Source: Peptostreptococcaceae bacterium (GTDB lineage Bacteria; Bacillota_A; Clostridia; Peptostreptococcales; Acidaminobacteraceae). From it: DNA of 11,053 nucleotides. Below are positions 6,209 through 11,053 of the stretch, in pieces; positions within the stretch are counted from its first letter, which is position 1, and the number at the start of each line of letters is the position of its first letter. Both the position numbers and the translations under genes were made by a program. The stretch spans positions 1-11,053 of the forward strand of contig JABXKX010000493.1 of the NCBI GenBank assembly GCA_013619035.1, given 5' to 3'. The notes below the pieces were generated by a model, which did not search any database, had not been told where the DNA came from, and was given only the letters and a program-made list of their open reading frames with translations.

Positions 6209-6862
6209 TTATCTCTTTTCTTTTAGAAGTTGTTTTAATTCTTCATCTTCTAATGCTTCTTCTAAGTAGAGCCTTACCTCAACAGATAAGTCTGAATTTT
6301 TTACCAATTCTTCCAAAGAAAATTCAATGGCCAATTTAACATCTTTAGATTCTGTATTTTGATATCTTTCTATATACTCTTCTAAGTCTTTTATTTCAAT
6401 TTTCTTCTTATATTTGAGTTCCGCTATTAATGTCTCTAAAGCAGCAATATAAGATGCTTCTAACTCTGCTCCTAATTGACTTTCTTTGGTCTCTTCATAT
6501 GTAAAGCCATCCCATGTCATTTCCCAGTATATATGGGCTAATACTGCTTCTGGCATCCATTTTTGAAAGATAGACTCCTCAACAGTAAAGGTTAACCAAT
6601 CTTTCCAATCAATTAACATCAAACTATACAATTCCTCATCATCTGGTTTTTTACCAGAAACATCATAAGAACCTTCATCTTCAACAAAATCGATTTGAAT
6701 CTCGAATTGTTCTTTTGTATCACTCGCTTCTAAGGTTTGTAGATCTTTAAAACCCTTTTGAACTCTTTCTATACTGTCTTCCTCTATTTGGGTATAGTAT
6801 GTAAGCAACTCTTTAAAAAAACTATTAAACTCACATAATTGTACCAATTCTTTTAGTGTCAT
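6209..6862 (-). CDS. DUF6557-like protein of unknown function
   Basis: This 217-residue, acidic, soluble protein has no signal peptide or membrane segment. The pattern MTLKEL at the start, YSLMLIDWKDWLTF (79-92) and AHIYWEMTWDGFTYEE (109-124) resembles proteins annotated as DUF6557 (recalled WxxW and 'aHclWEMTffGfseee' features). This is from memory, not a search. The C-terminal third is rich in Glu, Lys and Leu and likely helical (EYIERYQNTES, LYLEEALEDEELKQLL). No catalytic residues are evident. GGAGG lies 4 nt before the ATG at 6862. It sits between a Nudix gene (79-nt gap) and a GNAT gene (1-nt gap), so it is probably co-transcribed with the GNAT and downstream genes. Confidence 0.82.
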   Translation of the reverse strand: MTLKELVQLCEFNSFFKELLTYYTQIEEDSIERVQKGFKDLQTLEASDTKEQFEIQIDFVEDEGSYDVSGKKPDDEELYSLMLIDWKDWLTFTVEESIFQKWMPEAVLAHIYWEMTWDGFTYEETKESQLGAELEASYIAALETLIAELKYKKKIEIKDLEEYIERYQNTESKDVKLAIEFSLEELVKNSDLSVEVRLYLEEALEDEELKQLLKEKR

Positions 6863-6941
6863 AAGACCTCCACTTTATTAAGAAATGAAAAATATATTCA
6901 GTTTACCCATTTAAAATGTCATTTATCGGTTCGAACTTATC

Positions 6942-7559
6942 TTAATCACAAATAACGACATGATTGATATCATCTTTGGCTTTAAAACACATGGTAATTT
7001 GTTCTATAGTATTACGTGAATGTGACAGTTCTGGTAACGCATCTAAAGTAAAAAATCCACTTTCGCTGGTTTCAATATTTTCTTCATACTCACCAAATAA
7101 ATACTCACATTCTACGAATATCTTATACACGGTGTATGGGAAATTATCTTGTATCACTTTATTGCGGTCTAATATAGCAATGACTTTTCTTGGCTTTACC
7201 TCAACACCGGCTTCTTCTTTGGATTCCTTTTTGATATTTTCAAAGACAGTATACCCTACATCAGCCCAGCCACCAGGCAATGACCATTTGCCATCTAATA
7301 TTTCTTTAACCAACAATATTTTATTCTCTTTAAATATTGCTGCTCTAATATCAACCTTTGGGGTATGGTACCCTTCATCACCAGCAAATAAATGGGTCAT
7401 CTTATCAATTTCGATATCTGTATAAGTGCTCATTATTTCAACACTAATTGATCGGATACGTTCAAATCTTTCAATATCAAATTTATCTTTGGAATAGGCT
7501 AATCCACATTGAGAAAGTGTTTGAAGTTCTTTTGCCCATTCTAACCATTTCTTTTCCAC
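6942..7559 (-). CDS. Nudix hydrolase with N-terminal Nudix_hydro_N-type domain
   Basis: This 205-residue protein begins with a helical domain of about 60 residues (WLEWAKELQTLSQCGLAYSK, then DIERFERI) typical of Nudix_hydro_N proteins of the Bacillus YjhB type. A Nudix fold follows: VDIRAAIFKENKILLVKE and the box at 97-119. The box keeps Gly97 and Glu112, Glu115, Glu116 and Gly118 of the catalytic helix (KESKEEAGV). However, the Glu of GX5E is Tyr103 and the usual Arg is Lys111. Relatives hydrolyse ADP-ribose or other nucleoside-diphosphate derivatives; the substrate here is unproven. The start is GTG at 7559 with a GAGGG SD about 8 nt away. No ATG occurs before residue 43, which would delete most of the N-terminal domain. 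It follows the GNAT gene by 28 nt. Confidence 0.92.
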   Translation of the reverse strand: MEKKWLEWAKELQTLSQCGLAYSKDKFDIERFERIRSISVEIMSTYTDIEIDKMTHLFAGDEGYHTPKVDIRAAIFKENKILLVKEILDGKWSLPGGWADVGYTVFENIKKESKEEAGVEVKPRKVIAILDRNKVIQDNFPYTVYKIFVECEYLFGEYEENIETSESGFFTLDALPELSHSRNTIEQITMCFKAKDDINHVVICD

Positions 7560-7587
7560 TAAGCTTTCCCTCTTTCTATATAAGCTG

Positions 7588-8190
7588 TTACGATTTTTTA
7601 TAAGTCGCTAGTTTATCATCAATAATTGCCCATGCAGCATCAAAGTCTATTTTAAAATCGCCTGAACTACCTTTTATAATGCCTTTTCTATTATCATTAT
7701 ACGGGATAAAATTAAATTCTTTATAAATATTGATGGCTGTATAACTCCAAGTTTGTGTTGTTAAATAAACGGAGTCATCTTCTCCTAATTCTGAATACCT
7801 CTTTAACACTTCACTTATCAGTGCTTTACCGATACCTTTACCACGATGTTCAGGATGTACGGCTACCCAATGTATTCTAGGATGTATTTCACCTTCAAAC
7901 TTCCCAAACCACGCTGAAGCTGTGGCAATTTTGTTTTGATGTTCATCACAAACAAATAGACACCTTCTTATAGTTTCGTTAATCTCTTGTCCAAACGTTT
8001 TTAAGAAATACGCTTTACCTTCTGAATGATTTTCAAATTCACCAACAGCGGTTTCTATTATCGCCCAATCTTCTGCGTCACCTAACTGGTAATAATTAAA
8101 GGTATATCCTTTGGGTAACATATACATCGGATATACCCTTTGGTTTTGGACCATCATCACACCATAATGTTTAACATTTTTATCTAACAT
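7588..8190 (-). CDS. GNAT family N-acetyltransferase
   Basis: This 200-residue GNAT has RIHWVAVHPEHRGKGIGKALI at about 105-125, where beta-4 and motif A (RGKGIG, 116-121) bind CoA. TAINIYKEFNFIPY is the motif B region. The first 70 or so residues are family-variable. The start chosen is the ATG at 8190, with AAAGG at 8198-8203 (7-nt spacer). It overlaps the end of the preceding Nudix gene by 11 nt. A longer frame starting with TTG at 8220 has no SD and only adds residues overlapping the Nudix gene. The substrate is unknown. The overlap indicates translational coupling to the Nudix gene. Confidence 0.9.
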   Translation of the reverse strand: MLDKNVKHYGVMMVQNQRVYPMYMLPKGYTFNYYQLGDAEDWAIIETAVGEFENHSEGKAYFLKTFGQEINETIRRCLFVCDEHQNKIATASAWFGKFEGEIHPRIHWVAVHPEHRGKGIGKALISEVLKRYSELGEDDSVYLTTQTWSYTAINIYKEFNFIPYNDNRKGIIKGSSGDFKIDFDAAWAIIDDKLATYKKS

Positions 8191-8647
8191 ATTTTTGCCT
8201 TTCAATTGTATCTTCCACAATGTGTTGTGTATGTTTTGGTAATTGTTTTATATTATCTCTAATAAATACAGGATACAGTTCTAAGGCTTCAACAGCATCT
8301 AATTCAAACCACTTAAAAGTTAATATGCTGCCATCAATTTCTTTTCTTTCAAAGGCTGTTTCTCTATTTAAAATATCAGATCCTTCTTCGAATTCAATGT
8401 GATAATAGAAACAGAGTTCATGTACAATTCTTTCTTGATGTTCAAAAAAAGTTTCGTTGACATATAATTCTTCTTTTATCTCTCTTACAATTGTTTCTTC
8501 AGTAGATTCTAATAGTTCTGCTCTTCCGCCAGGTAAAACCCAAAAGTCATCTGTTTCATATTGATGTAACAAAACTTTATTATGATGCATAGCAAGTCCT
8601 GCAACTCTGAAATTGAATCGTTTATTCTCTTCATTAATGATTAACAT
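8180..8647 (-). CDS. Nudix hydrolase
   Basis: This 155-residue single-domain Nudix protein has its box at 41-63: GRAELLE, then REIKEEL. Gly41, Glu47, Arg55, Glu56, Glu59 and Glu60 are all in place; only the usual Gly near the end is Tyr62. It is preceded by FWVLPG, and an upstream strand RVAGLAMHHNKVLLHQY fits an (d)NTP or nucleotide-derivative hydrolase. FKWFELDAVEALELYPVFI (from about residue 113) is the usual specificity loop and C-terminal helix; the substrate is not determinable. The ATG at 8647 abuts the VanW-family stop directly (TAAATG), with AAGGAG 5 nt before it inside that gene's last codons. This is strong evidence of one operon. Confidence 0.93.
   Translation of the reverse strand: MLIINEENKRFNFRVAGLAMHHNKVLLHQYETDDFWVLPGGRAELLESTEETIVREIKEELYVNETFFEHQERIVHELCFYYHIEFEEGSDILNRETAFERKEIDGSILTFKWFELDAVEALELYPVFIRDNIKQLPKHTQHIVEDTIERQKYVR
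8198..8203 (-). promoter_or_regulatory. Ribosome binding site deciding the start of the GNAT gene at 7588-8190
   Basis: GAAAGG with a 7-nt spacer to the ATG at 8190, inside the last codons of the preceding Nudix gene. The upstream TTG at 8220 has no comparable site. Confidence 0.65.
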
Positions 8648-9487
8648 TTAAACTCCTTGTTCTTTATTAATTTCATAAGTAAGTAACGGTTCATACATCA
8701 TCAATGCATTATTTTCGCAAATGAACTCATCATAAAGCATAAATCCTTCTGTATTAAATACTTTTCTATGGATTTCATTATGTCTGATATAACTCCCCCA
8801 TGAACTCATTAGAAATTCATGGTCCTGTTCATAAATTTCGTACTTGAAACAATTTTCCTTTTCTGAAGTGATTTGACCTACTAAATGATCTTCAGTCATA
8901 TGTAATTTGATTTGATAAGCTTCTTCTGTTTCATTGGTAATTTGCAAATCTCTATAATTGTAAACGCAAGTAGCACCACTTCCAAAAGGTTGTGTTCTAT
9001 TGGAATCTGGAAAAACATCAAATCCATGTCGATGTCTTTCAACCACTGTTAATGGTGAATGCAGTGTCATCCAGAATATTAAATTGGATAACTGACATAG
9101 ACCACCACCTATACCAGACTTACACTGACCATAATGTAACACCATCCCTGGCACATATCCTTTTGCTTTATTGGGTCTTCCGATGAGTTTCCAATAAGAA
9201 AAGGTTTCACCTGGTTTTATGACAATGCCATTAATAGTTTTCATGGCAATTTCTAGATTGATGACTTTATTATCTTGCATCCACATGTCTACATCTTTAA
9301 GCACTCGATAAAGTGGACTTTGATGTGTTGTAATTAAATGTTTTAGTGGTTCTTGTTTTATATCTTTAGAGAAAATAGCTGTCCCGAGATACCAGTTGAA
9401 ATAACGTTTATAGACATGAAATTTTTTGCCGAAAAAAGCTCTTTGCTTTGAGCGTTTTATTGGTTTTAACTCTTCAAATGTTTTCAT
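8648..9487 (-). CDS. VanW family protein
   Basis: This 279-residue protein has the full VanW core: KPGETFSYWKLIG (91-103), PNKAKGYVPGMVL (105-117), GIGGGLCQLSN (125-135), LHSPLTVVERHRHGFDVFPD (142-161) and QPFGSGATCVYNYRD (166-180). VanW is named from vanB-type glycopeptide-resistance clusters, where its function is unknown; homologues are widespread in Bacillota outside resistance clusters. No vanH, ligase or vanX homologue is nearby, so this is not evidence of vancomycin resistance. It has no signal peptide or membrane segment, so it looks cytosolic. The start chosen is the ATG at 9487, with AAGGAG at 9493-9498 (5-nt spacer). A TTG five codons earlier would swallow that SD. It is the first gene of the packed block reaching down to the signal peptidase. 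Confidence 0.95.
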   Translation of the reverse strand: MKTFEELKPIKRSKQRAFFGKKFHVYKRYFNWYLGTAIFSKDIKQEPLKHLITTHQSPLYRVLKDVDMWMQDNKVINLEIAMKTINGIVIKPGETFSYWKLIGRPNKAKGYVPGMVLHYGQCKSGIGGGLCQLSNLIFWMTLHSPLTVVERHRHGFDVFPDSNRTQPFGSGATCVYNYRDLQITNETEEAYQIKLHMTEDHLVGQITSEKENCFKYEIYEQDHEFLMSSWGSYIRHNEIHRKVFNTEGFMLYDEFICENNALMMYEPLLTYEINKEQGV

Positions 9488-9492
9488 GATAT

Positions 9493-9498
9493 CTCCTT
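9493..9498 (-). promoter_or_regulatory. Ribosome binding site deciding the VanW-family start
   Basis: AAGGAG with a 5-nt spacer to the ATG at 9487. The TTG at 9502 would place this site inside the coding region. Confidence 0.85.
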
Positions 9499-9522
9499 TC
9501 AAAAGTTATCTCTTAAAGATAT

Positions 9523-9551
9523 AATATATATGATTTAAAAATCACTTTCTA
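9523..9551 (-). promoter_or_regulatory. Weak candidate promoter for the VanW-led operon
   Basis: On the minus strand, TAGAAA (9546-9551) and TATATT (9523-9528) are separated by 17 nt, matching the -35 at four and the -10 at five positions. It overlaps the small hairpin after the cupin gene. The local sequence is so A/T-rich that chance matches are expected. Confidence 0.35.
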
Positions 9552-9556
9552 GTGAT
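9535..9556 (-). terminator. Weak terminator-like hairpin after the cupin gene
   Basis: ATCACT pairs with AGTGAT (6 bp) around an AGAA loop and is followed by TTTTAAAT on the minus strand. The stem is short and A/T-rich. It lies about 35 bp past the cupin stop and just before the VanW leader, so it could separate the two units, but it is much weaker than the other three terminators. Confidence 0.4.
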
Positions 9557-9589
9557 ACTTTATCATAACTCGGTTCTGACATATTAAAT

Positions 9590-9949
9590 CTAAATCCAGT
9601 CCTTATTTGAAGCTGTTTGGTCGCTTGTAATATCACCTGTGTTAATCGTATCCTTCGGTTCAATTAACATAACGTGACATTCAGAAGTTGCAACTGGTTT
9701 GTGTTCTCTACCCATTTTTACAACGTATAAGTCACCTTCATTTAAGTGGATTGTCTCATCTCTGAATTTTATTGACATACTGCCTTTAATGACATAAAAC
9801 ATTTCATCCGTATCTTTATGGTCATGCCACGTAAAGTCACCACAAAATTTAGCCAATTTAATATGATAATCATTGAGTTGACTGATAATTTTTGGTGTCC
9901 ACATATCATGAATTTGATCTAACTTTTCCGAAATATGAATTGCTTTCAT
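9590..9949 (-). CDS. Cupin-domain protein
   Basis: This 119-residue small cupin has its first motif at 37-56: Gly37, His42, His44, Glu49 and Gly56 (TWHDHKDTDEMFYVIKG). The second motif includes GDLYVVKMGREHKP with His83, then His92. These residues can hold a divalent metal. The opening MKAIHISEKLDQIHDMWTPK and the whole layout match a common stand-alone mannose-6-phosphate-isomerase-like cupin family of unknown substrate. The frame is open up to a TTG at 10003. AAGGAG at 9955-9960 fits the ATG at 9949 (5-nt spacer) far better; an adjacent ATG at 9952 would have only a 2-nt spacer. It is the only intact gene between two control regions and is probably monocistronic. Confidence 0.9.
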   Translation of the reverse strand: MKAIHISEKLDQIHDMWTPKIISQLNDYHIKLAKFCGDFTWHDHKDTDEMFYVIKGSMSIKFRDETIHLNEGDLYVVKMGREHKPVATSECHVMLIEPKDTINTGDITSDQTASNKDWI

Positions 9950-9954
9950 CATAA

Positions 9955-9960
9955 CTCCTT
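9955..9960 (-). promoter_or_regulatory. Ribosome binding site deciding the cupin start
   Basis: AAGGAG is 5 nt from the ATG at 9949 and only 2 nt from the adjacent ATG at 9952. It lies inside the extension that would begin with TTG at 10003. Confidence 0.8.
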
Positions 9961-10043
9961 CTTCAAAATGGGTTGCCCAGTCTTTATCTTTTAATAGATT
10001 CAACTCTGATTCTTGTCATACTTCTTGAGTCGTTTGTCCTATC

Positions 10044-10062
10044 CTATATGATTCTCATATAG
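10044..10062. repeat. Perfect 8-bp inverted repeat
   Basis: CTATATGA and TCATATAG flank a 3-nt loop. No T run follows on either strand, so it is not an obvious terminator. It lies in the presumed leader between the decayed zinc-ribbon gene and the cupin gene. Function unknown. Confidence 0.6.
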
Positions 10063-10080
10063 TCTCAACCTTTTGAACCC

Positions 10081-10266
10081 TTAAATATTGACCGTTTTTC
10101 CAATCATAATAATCAAACCTAGTAGAACCTCAAAACTCATGATTTTCTTATATATTTGATCTGGCTTTAAACATGTAGCACATGATTTACAGGTGATTTG
10201 AAAGGGATATCATTTAATATAAATTTCTACAAATTTCTTTTCCTTTTGACATACCGGACATTTTAT
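10081..10266 (-). pseudogene. Remnant of a small CxxC...CxxC zinc-ribbon membrane protein gene
   Basis: In one minus-strand frame the text reads IKCPVCQKEKKFVEIYIK, then a TGA, then YPFQITCKSCATCLKPDQ, then a hydrophobic stretch FEVLLGLIIMIG and a TAA at 10081-10083. Two Cys pairs 19 codons apart followed by a membrane helix resemble the small 'cxxc_20_cxxc' proteins of Bacillota (from memory). The expected start, just before Lys-Cys-Pro, is ATA at 10264-10266 instead of ATG, although a GGAG lies 8 nt before it. The TGA is one transition away from TGG. Past the TAA the same frame reads on with Lys/Arg-rich text and more stops. So the gene appears dead by a lost start and nonsense changes, but the fragment is short and homology was not tested. 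Confidence 0.45.
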
Positions 10267-10296
10267 CTATATAACTCCAAGTTATTTGATTAATTA

Positions 10297-10333
10297 GATA
10301 ATTCTACTTTAAATTATAACTTATAGAATTATC
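10297..10333. promoter_or_regulatory. 10-bp dyad centred on a -10 box (possible operator)
   Basis: On the minus strand GATAATTCTA (10324-10333) and TAGAATTATC (10297-10306) are exact reverse complements 17 nt apart. The midpoint (10315) falls on the TATAAT at 10313-10318. A repressor bound here would block RNA polymerase. A regulator is inferred; the symmetry is seen directly. Confidence 0.5.
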
Positions 10334-10341
10334 AATTTCAC
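10313..10341 (-). promoter_or_regulatory. Predicted promoter upstream of the zinc-ribbon remnant
   Basis: GTGAAA (10336-10341) and a consensus TATAAT (10313-10318) are 17 nt apart on the minus strand. Transcription would start near 10306, run through the remnant and continue, with no terminator seen, into the cupin gene about 350 nt downstream. Confidence 0.55.
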
Positions 10342-10373
10342 TTATTTTGGAAAAAACGACTAAATTTTTAATA

Positions 10374-10406
10374 TTTAAAAAGACTCATGATTACTCATGA
10401 ATCTTT
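10374..10406 (-). terminator. Rho-independent terminator with the Nudix stop codon in its loop
   Basis: On the minus strand AAAGATTCATGA (10395-10406) pairs with TCATGAGTCTTT (10379-10390), 12 bp with one G-U pair. The 4-nt loop GTAA contains the TAA stop (10391-10393). A run of T follows. The last four codons of the Nudix gene (Lys-Ile-His-Glu) form the 5' arm. Confidence 0.85.
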
Positions 10407-10849
10407 AAGATATTTTTCTTTTTTAAAGTTTTTTGTATCGTTTTCATGGATGGATAAAATTGATCTTTTAAAAGATACTCATTCCAATTCTTTTCATTGT
10501 TGATATCAACCCAAACCAACTCTAGAATAAAAGTCACACCACTATTTTCTTTTCCTGCTCTTATCTCTTTGATATTCAGCGGTTCACATATAAAGGTCTT
10601 ATAAGTCTTATAACCATCTACTCCAGATTCAAAATCATCTTCTATAAGGTCTAGTACGTTTATATCTAGGTTTGTTTCTTCTTTTAGTTCTCTAATCACA
10701 CCTTCTTCTGGGGTTTCATCAACTTCTTTTCCCCCTCCAGGTAACAACCAGTATTCTTCTTTTGTTCTACTATTATATTGCCTCAAAACCAAAATACGAT
10801 TTTCTATGATCACAACACCCTGACATCTAACACTTCTCATTTTTTTCAT
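10391..10849 (-). CDS. Nudix hydrolase
   Basis: This 152-residue single-domain Nudix protein begins RCQGVVIIENRILVLRQYN and has the box at 39-61: GGKEVDE, then RELKEETNL. Gly39, Glu45, Arg53, Glu54, Glu57 and Glu58 are all present; the final Gly is Asn60. YWLLPGGG precedes it. VDINNEKNWNEYLLKDQFYPSM (from about residue 114) is the C-terminal specificity region. It is a likely hydrolase of a nucleoside-diphosphate-linked metabolite; the substrate is unknown. The ATG at 10849 has a modest GGTGA SD and lies 23 nt inside the upstream membrane-protein gene, indicating coupled expression. The gene ends inside its own terminator hairpin. With the genes at 6942 and 8180, this makes three Nudix proteins, mutually divergent by eye. 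Confidence 0.93.
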   Translation of the reverse strand: MKKMRSVRCQGVVIIENRILVLRQYNSRTKEEYWLLPGGGKEVDETPEEGVIRELKEETNLDINVLDLIEDDFESGVDGYKTYKTFICEPLNIKEIRAGKENSGVTFILELVWVDINNEKNWNEYLLKDQFYPSMKTIQKTLKKKNILKIHE

Positions 10850-11053
10850 CTTTCACCCAATTTCTTTTCTCACTCAAAATATAATACCCTGACAAGCAGA
10901 TCCATAGACTTGCTATTATTTTAATCACTGTAAGTACCAGTGGCAATATCAGGTCATTGGTAATATAAAACTCAGAAACTTCAATATAGTCCGCGATACT
11001 AATATATGCGTTATAAACTGTATTGATGCTAAAATAACTGATAAAGGTAATGG
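10827..11053 (-). CDS. C-terminal part of a membrane protein (partial)
   Basis: An open frame enters at the right edge and runs 74 codons to a TAG at 10827-10829. It reads ITFISYFSINTVYNAY, an acidic stretch (IADYIEVSEFY), a strong membrane segment (LILPLVLTVIKIIASLWICLSGYYIL, from about residue 34), then a short polar tail KRNWVKDEKNEKC. The tail is positively charged just after the helix, suggesting a cytoplasmic C-terminus. The family is not recognisable from this part. It overlaps the Nudix gene start by 23 nt, the tight coupling expected of a real gene in the same transcript, which supports the frame over chance. Confidence 0.7.
   Translation of the reverse strand, partial: ITFISYFSINTVYNAYISIADYIEVSEFYITNDLILPLVLTVIKIIASLWICLSGYYILSEKRNWVKDEKNEKC

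Larger units (their letters stand above)
10004..10390. other. 387-bp stretch without an intact gene
   Basis: This stretch lies between the cupin and Nudix genes and contains no intact reading frame with a start and SD on either strand. It holds, from right to left, the U tail of the Nudix terminator, a promoter with a centred dyad (10297-10341), the zinc-ribbon remnant (10081-10266) and an 8-bp inverted repeat (10044-10062). No transposase, attachment site or RNA gene is visible. Confidence 0.7.

Noticed and set aside
6863..6941. Promoter in the 79-bp gap before the DUF6557-like gene
   Set aside because: A TATATT is present, but no acceptable -35 lies 16-18 nt upstream and there is no hairpin. 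It could not be supported.
6964..7425. Plus-strand open frame of 153 codons
   Set aside because: It lies opposite the Nudix gene with its clear box and domains. It has no SD or recognisable features, so it is a shadow frame. The same applies to the shorter plus-strand frames at 2235-2471, 5626-5850, 8220-8402 and 8992-9186.
8648..9487. Vancomycin-resistance cluster, suggested by the VanW homologue
   Set aside because: No VanH, VanA/B-type ligase, VanX or VanRS homologue is present, and VanW-family proteins are widespread outside resistance loci.
10044..10062. Inverted repeat as a terminator
   Set aside because: The 8-bp stem is perfect but has no T run after it on either strand.
10081..10266. 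TGA in the zinc-ribbon frame read as Trp (Mycoplasma code) or selenocysteine
   Set aside because: TGG encodes Trp throughout the window and TGA ends the GNAT gene at 5509 just before a well-placed next start. No structured element follows the TGA, the start codon is also missing, and more stops follow.
2278..10849. Integron-like cassette array or mobile island
   Set aside because: No integrase, transposase, attC-like sites or flanking repeats. Genes overlap or share SD and stop bases, which cassette borders would not allow.

Overview
This 11 kb window looks like chromosome from an A+T-rich, low-G+C Gram-positive-type bacterium (Bacillota, or a wall-less relative such as the Acholeplasma/Haloplasma/Izemoplasma group). 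The evidence is strong AAGGAG-type Shine-Dalgarno (SD) sites before most genes, U-tailed hairpin terminators, a Gram-positive-type signal peptidase I, a VanW-family protein and a Nudix_hydro_N-type Nudix protein. TGG is the Trp codon and TGA is used once as a stop (GNAT gene at 5509), so the code is standard rather than the Mycoplasma code. The taxon is inference; no rRNA or other marker gene is present.

Every supported gene lies on the minus strand, so the window reads from high to low coordinates. At the right edge is the C-terminus of a membrane protein (10827-11053). It overlaps a Nudix gene (10391-10849) whose terminator hairpin contains the Nudix stop codon. Next is a 387-bp gene-poor stretch (10004-10390). 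It holds a good promoter, a perfect 10-bp dyad centred on the -10 box, and what looks like the remains of a small CxxC...CxxC zinc-ribbon gene. A cupin gene (9590-9949) follows.

The central block, 9487 down to 4212, is tightly packed: VanW family, Nudix, GNAT, Nudix with N-terminal domain, a DUF6557-like protein, a second GNAT, a metallophosphoesterase and signal peptidase I. Most junctions are overlaps or gaps of 0-6 nt; the exceptions are 28 and 79 nt. A promoter overlapping the end of the signal peptidase gene starts a short unit for a four-helix membrane protein (3611-4150), which ends at a strong hairpin. A second packed unit (3553-859) holds an APH-type kinase, a GNAT, a flavodoxin-like reductase and a standalone 5'-3' exonuclease, and ends at a terminator at 811-838.

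At the left edge (1-613, running off the window) is a secreted protein with at least three nearly identical 44-residue repeats. Its upstream region carries tandem 10-bp direct repeats abutting a predicted -35 box.

Three Nudix hydrolases, three GNAT acetyltransferases, an APH-like kinase, a cupin and a flavoprotein suggest a set of small-molecule modification or house-cleaning enzymes, but no shared pathway can be read from the sequence. The least ordinary parts are the repeat protein with its control region, and the decayed zinc-ribbon locus with its intact-looking promoter and dyad. I did not find a convincing new multi-gene system.
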